DNA from: Mesostigma viride
Lineage: Eukaryota; Streptophyta; Mesostigmatophyceae; Mesostigmatales; Mesostigmataceae
Length of the DNA: 20,000 nt
Assembly (NCBI GenBank): GCA_009746045.1
Contig: RPFO01001245.1
Span: 1 to 20,000, forward strand
Direction of reading: 5' to 3'
Shown: piece after piece, positions 16,821 through 20,000 of the stretch
How the letters are laid out: the number at the start of each line of letters is the position of its first letter
How positions within the stretch are numbered: the stretch's first letter is position 1
Notes under the pieces: model-generated
The model's database searches: none
Told to the model about the DNA's origin: nothing
What the model saw: only the letters and a program-made list of their open reading frames with translations
Position numbers and translations under genes: made by a program

Positions 16821-17483
16821 GCCCCACCCCTCCATCGGCACAGCCCGCCTTGTGAGTCTACCCTTAACAACAAGGCTGGTAGGACGACACGCCTGAGCAG
16901 CATATGTCATGCCTATCTCAGGCTAATAATGTGTGATTTTGTGCCAACAACCAAGTTGTTCCACCCAACAACACATTATAAACCCTCTTCCAAAATGCCC
17001 AACAAGCCGGACACGTGGAGGACCACACACGCAGTATATAAAGAGAAAATAAGCTGACTTTTTATCCAGCCAACCTGTGGCTAGCTGCTCTGGTTAGCAT
17101 GACAAATGCTAACATTTACTCAGTGGGAAAGGTGAAGAGACCATTGGAACAGCCTACCTGACGCATGTGCCACCAAAGCATTGTGTCCCGCAAAATGCAC
17201 ACTGCCTCCTTTCTAACAAGCACGAGCCGCTCTCTTTAGGAGACAGGTGCCAGCTCGTCAGTGTCTGGGGAAAATGATGCCGCTGCTTAGGAAGACCGCG
17301 TGAATTTCCTCGAACACAACTGTCTATAAAGCAAAAGAAATTTCAGAGAAGCATGGAAATAAAAGCATTACACCTTCCCGACAGGTTGTGGGCCACGCGC
17401 TGCAGCAAGCCAGCCACGTCACAGACGAACTTGCTTAAAAACATCCAGGAATCCAGCGATGCAGCGCCAGGACCCGCAACTTC
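16821..17483. other. Low-copy-looking region with possible promoter
   Basis: No repeat is evident. CACGTG (17012-17017) and TATATAAAG (17035-17043) are spaced like a polymerase II core promoter. A second TATAAA is at 17325-17330. No gene can be firmly placed here. Confidence 0.35.
17012..17043 (+). promoter_or_regulatory. Possible polymerase II promoter: CACGTG plus TATATAAAG
   Basis: ACACGTGGAG lies 17 bases before a strong TATA box (TATATAAAG). Start and target gene are unknown. The nearest plausible exon is about 440 bases downstream, so the link is inferred. Confidence 0.35.
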
Positions 17484-17531
17484 ATGGCTGCATCTGGCCG
17501 GAAAGAAGGCAAAAAGCTTACGCTCAACGAG
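17484..17531 (+). CDS. Possible first coding exon; eIF4B-like N-terminus
   Basis: ATG at 17484 opens 16 codons reading MAASGRKEGKKLTLNE, followed at once by a consensus 5' splice site (GAG|GTAAGA, GT at 17532-17533). The exon would end in phase 0. The Lys-rich start and LTLNE resemble the N-terminus of animal eIF4B, a translation initiation factor that helps eIF4A unwind mRNA leaders. The match is short and recalled from family knowledge, so it could be chance. The frame stays open past the splice site to 17882, but that extension looks like intron. Exon 2 would lie beyond the window or in sequence I could not recognise. Confidence 0.28.
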
Positions 17532-18064
17532 GTAAGAAAGCAGGAAAGCGCTATCTTAGGACGTTTAATACAAGAACGTACCATAACGGGCATTTATTCG
17601 TGCCCAGGCGCACAAGAAAGGCCACCCTTTCATGGAGAGGTCGGGCGCGCATGGCGCAGGCCTAATGTTATCTTACCGCAAAATGACGGGAAAGGTAAAG
17701 ATAGCAGCGGGAATTTTTACGGCTTTAGAAACATCATTAAACTAGCTTCCATTAGGACCATCAAAACTGGCAACAATCGACAATCACACCTGCAGGCATC
17801 AATTATACTTTATTCATCCCGACAGAAATTCAGGCCGGACCCCCCTGCCGATGGTAAAGAAAAAGAGCCCGCGACATTATAGATCGCAACTATCCCACCA
17901 TAAATTAGAATCAGTAACTAATTTTCTCCAAGAATCGAGCATTTTTTCTGCTTTCCGCGAGCCAGATTTGTCACGTTTCGTCTAAAAGCAGTCGCCATGG
18001 CCACTTCCGCAAGGGGTGCGCGCACCGTGCACCCACTTTTCACGGTACGGAGGGTACCGCGGAA
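17532..18064. other. Region without recognisable gene (possible intron)
   Basis: Follows the possible splice donor. No domain, RNA gene or repeat recognised. Open frames here have no protein-like features I can name. Confidence 0.3.
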
Positions 18065-18098
18065 TTTTTTTGGCGCGGAAAATATTCGCCGCCAAAAA
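18065..18098. promoter_or_regulatory. Inverted pair of E2F-like motifs
   Basis: TTTTTTTGGCGCGGAAAA and, just after, TTCGCCGCCAAAAA on the same strand form an imperfect inverted repeat. Each half contains TTTGGCG(C/G), the E2F consensus core. It may be a regulatory site or simply a small palindrome. Confidence 0.3.
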
Positions 18099-18626
18099 TT
18101 AACCATGCATGCATGCCCGTCGTCTCCAAACATTGCATTACATGCACGTGACGGCGTGTTCCCTCGGTCATGGTGCGCGGCGGTGCCAGCTGGACTGATG
18201 TCATGCCCTCCACGTAGGCTCGTTCTACATTTCAAAACTGATCCATGGCGCATAATTAGAATTTTGGAAGGTAGAATCAGGTTCTGAAGGTTCTACATAG
18301 TAGCCTAGTAAGGGTACACTAACATGTAGCCCAGTAGTTACTAATCCTGCGATCATGACGGAATATACATGTAGTGATACTAATCGATACATGTAGTACA
18401 CATGGTTGGCGCACAGAATGTTGTACAACCTGCCCTACATGTCGGAAAAACGCACACTCTGACAAACGTGATTGAAATATATTGTACAACATCATCACTA
18501 ACGCTACATCCGGAACTGTTCTAGTGAATAGCATTACAATGTACTCCCCCGGCAGGTGTGGGTGCCCGAGTACTTGGGAGTCTGAACACGCAGTGTCGAC
18601 TCCTATTGGTGCAAAAAGTCGTTTGG
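18099..18626. other. Non-coding stretch with repeated ACATGTAG words
   Basis: ACATGTAG occurs several times between about 18320 and 18400, partly within TACATGTAGT. GTTCTACAT occurs twice near 18225 and 18290. No gene seen. Confidence 0.4.
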
Positions 18627-19211
18627 TGTGAAACGACTGGTCCAACCTAAAAAAATTTTGAATTTTTGCCGTGTCCAGTAACGGTCCTAGGTTGCACCCG
18701 CGGGACGTTCCGGCAGCTGTACAGAATAGATCAGAAAGATACGCCGCGGAATGACGCCAGTGCCCGGCAAATGTGAGTCGGGAACTGAACAGTCACTACA
18801 AACGTCGAAAATCTATTGCTCCACCCCCCAAAAAAAGCGTTCCGGAACTGTTCGAAGCGAATAGCACTGACAGGATCCGAACCTGCGTCCAGAGTGAGGT
18901 TGCGGAGTGAGGGAGGCCAGCCATCATGGTCCGCACACAAATCTGGCTCGGGTCCGATCCCTGTCAGTGCTCTTCGCTTCGAACAGGTCCGGAACGCTTT
19001 TTTGTGGGGATGGAGCAATAAATACTCGACATTTGCAGTGACTGTTCAGTTCCGGGCTCACAAATGATTTGCCGGGCACAGGCGTCGTTGCGCGGCGTAT
19101 CTTTGTGATCTTTTCTGTACAGCTGTCGGAACGTCCCGCGGGTGCAACCTAGGACCGTTACTGGACACGGCAAAAATTTAAAATTTTTCAGGTTGGACCA
19201 GTCGTTTCACA
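18627..19211. mobile_element. Foldback element with ~270-bp inverted arms
   Basis: TGTGAAACGACTGGTCCAAC at 18627 is matched in reverse complement at 19192-19211. The match continues inward for about 270 bases per arm at roughly 90% identity by eye, leaving a centre of about 60 bases (near 18885-18950). It encodes no transposase, so it would be a non-autonomous foldback or MITE-like element. No clear target duplication is visible. Its left edge also abuts a small palindrome (GTCGTTT...AAACGAC, 18619-18637). Paired open frames on both strands simply reflect the palindrome. Confidence 0.8.
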
Positions 19212-19395
19212 TGATTCGTCGTACGTACGCACATATCCTCGCATGCCATGTCGACGCTGCACTGACACACACCAGGGACTTTGGAAGGTGCGCACCCAGC
19301 CCGCCCAGGTAATTGATGCGGTGTTTTGCAGGCGCGCACCGCCGGATGCGCCCACCACGCCCGCCACCGCACGTCCAGTGACCGACTGTGGTCCA

Positions 19396-20000
19396 CGTTC
19401 TTTTTCGCCTGCGGGTGCAGCCCCCATAATGCGTACGAGCAGCTTCACGGCTTTCTTCTTTGGAAATCAAGAACAACGGGCCTGACAACAACAACAACGA
19501 CAGCAGCATCAGCTCCAACAAGAGTGAGTTGCGGGATTTTACGTACGTGGTTTTTCTATTTTTTTTTTCACCTGGCATGTTGAGTATTCATCCCATTTTG
19601 CGTCATGACGGCTTCCTGAACGACGACTCTCTCTCCCTCTCCCTCTCCCCCCCTCTCCCTCTTATTTTTCACCAGGTTTTTCATGCCGATTTTAAATCCC
19701 TTTTGCGTCATGCTCCTTGTAGCGTGATGTCGTCAATTGTCACTCACAACAATACTATCATTGTGGTTCGTTCTTTTTCGCCTGCGGGTGCAGGTCACGA
19801 GCGTTGCGTACGAGCAGCACTTACATCATTAAATCAAGAACAACGGGCCTGACAACAAGAACAACGACAGCAGCATCAGCAACAACAAGAGTGAGTTGCG
19901 GGATTTTATGTACGTTGTTTTTCTCATGTTTTTTCACCTGTCATGTTGAGTATTCATCCCATTTTGCGTCATGCCGGCTTCCTGAACGACGACTCTCTCT
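19396..20000 (+). repeat. ~370-bp tandem duplication, second copy cut by window end
   Basis: CGTTCTTTTTCGCCTGCGGG at 19396 recurs at 19769. GAACAACGGGCCTGAC at 19471 recurs at 19838. The AACAACAACGACAGCAGC stretch, GAGTGAGTTGCGGGATTTTA and TTGAGTATTCATCCCATTTT follow in both. Copies differ in short stretches (GAGCAGCTTCACGG against GAGCAGCACTTACATC). Each copy has a pyrimidine-rich stretch ending GCAG, then about 100 bases, then GTGAGT, as a small exon would. A TAA near 19427 and lack of a shared good frame keep this from being a gene call. Confidence 0.8.
19627..19662 (+). repeat. Simple CT-rich repeat
   Basis: (TCTCCC)n-like tract inside the first copy of the duplication. The second copy enters the same tract at the window end. 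Confidence 0.85.

Noticed and set aside
16036-16910. Long open frames with ten-residue repeats on both strands of the minisatellite
   Set aside because: The 30-bp unit is a multiple of three, so any stop-free frame persists. Both strands are equally open, and there is no start or splice context.
17532-17882. Continuation of the possible eIF4B-like frame to 132 residues
   Set aside because: It runs straight through a consensus splice donor, and the composition beyond it is not protein-like. Intron is more likely.
18855-18980. tRNA-like B-box words (GGTTCGGATCC-like) at the centre of the foldback element
   Set aside because: No A box, anticodon arm or cloverleaf could be drawn. The resemblance is confined to the short arm sequence.
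18731-19067. Two overlapping open frames of 95 and 83 residues with similar sequence on opposite strands
   Set aside because: They are the two arms of the foldback element read on opposite strands, not genes.

Overview
The window is eukaryotic nuclear repeat DNA, most likely a satellite block beside a gene-poor flank. It holds a 7.65-kb Ty1/copia-class LTR retrotransposon inside a tandem array of ~70-bp monomers, then an inverted part of that array, a 30-bp G-rich minisatellite, and low-copy-looking sequence with a foldback element and a ~370-bp duplication. I see no bacterial operons, rRNA or tRNA genes. The lineage cannot be fixed from the sequence. Plausible GT-AG splice signals, TATA boxes and the retrotransposon type say eukaryote. 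One weak hint, a 16-codon exon resembling an eIF4B N-terminus, would fit an animal.

Layout: 1-2178 is satellite, forward orientation. 2179-9830 is the retrotransposon, with a 472-bp 5' LTR, a 473-bp 3' LTR and the target duplication ATGAT on both sides. 9831-14726 is satellite, forward, including a higher-order duplication (11846-12850 and 12851-14065). 14727-15768 is satellite, inverted. 15769-16044 is AT-rich single-copy-looking DNA with one decayed monomer. 16045-16820 is a 30-bp minisatellite. 16821-18626 is low-copy-looking DNA with a possible promoter and first exon. 18627-19211 is a foldback element. 19396-20000 is a ~370-bp tandem duplication cut by the window end.

The retrotransposon encodes a large Gag (disordered and coiled-coil N-terminal part, helical capsid-like part, Asn/Gln-rich linker, CCHC zinc knuckle) followed by integrase, a retropepsin-like protease, copia-type reverse transcriptase and RNase H. 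The most unusual point is the protease position. It lies between integrase and reverse transcriptase, whereas Ty1/copia elements normally have protease before integrase. Its active-site triplet reads DTQ instead of DTG/DSG, and the integrase ends in a GPY/F-like module more typical of Ty3/gypsy. The LTRs end in AGTTAG...CTAACT, not TG...CA. The LTRs differ by a single inserted or deleted base, so the insertion is recent or recently homogenised. Even so, the coding region has one in-frame TGA and three one-base frame breaks, all in the same direction and all in homopolymer or triplet runs. That pattern suggests base-dropping sequence errors, young inactivating mutations, or (for two of them) -1 ribosomal frameshifting.

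A paralogous stretch of satellite at about 11000-11880 matches the sequence on both sides of the element but lacks the element. It serves as an internal empty-site control for the insertion.
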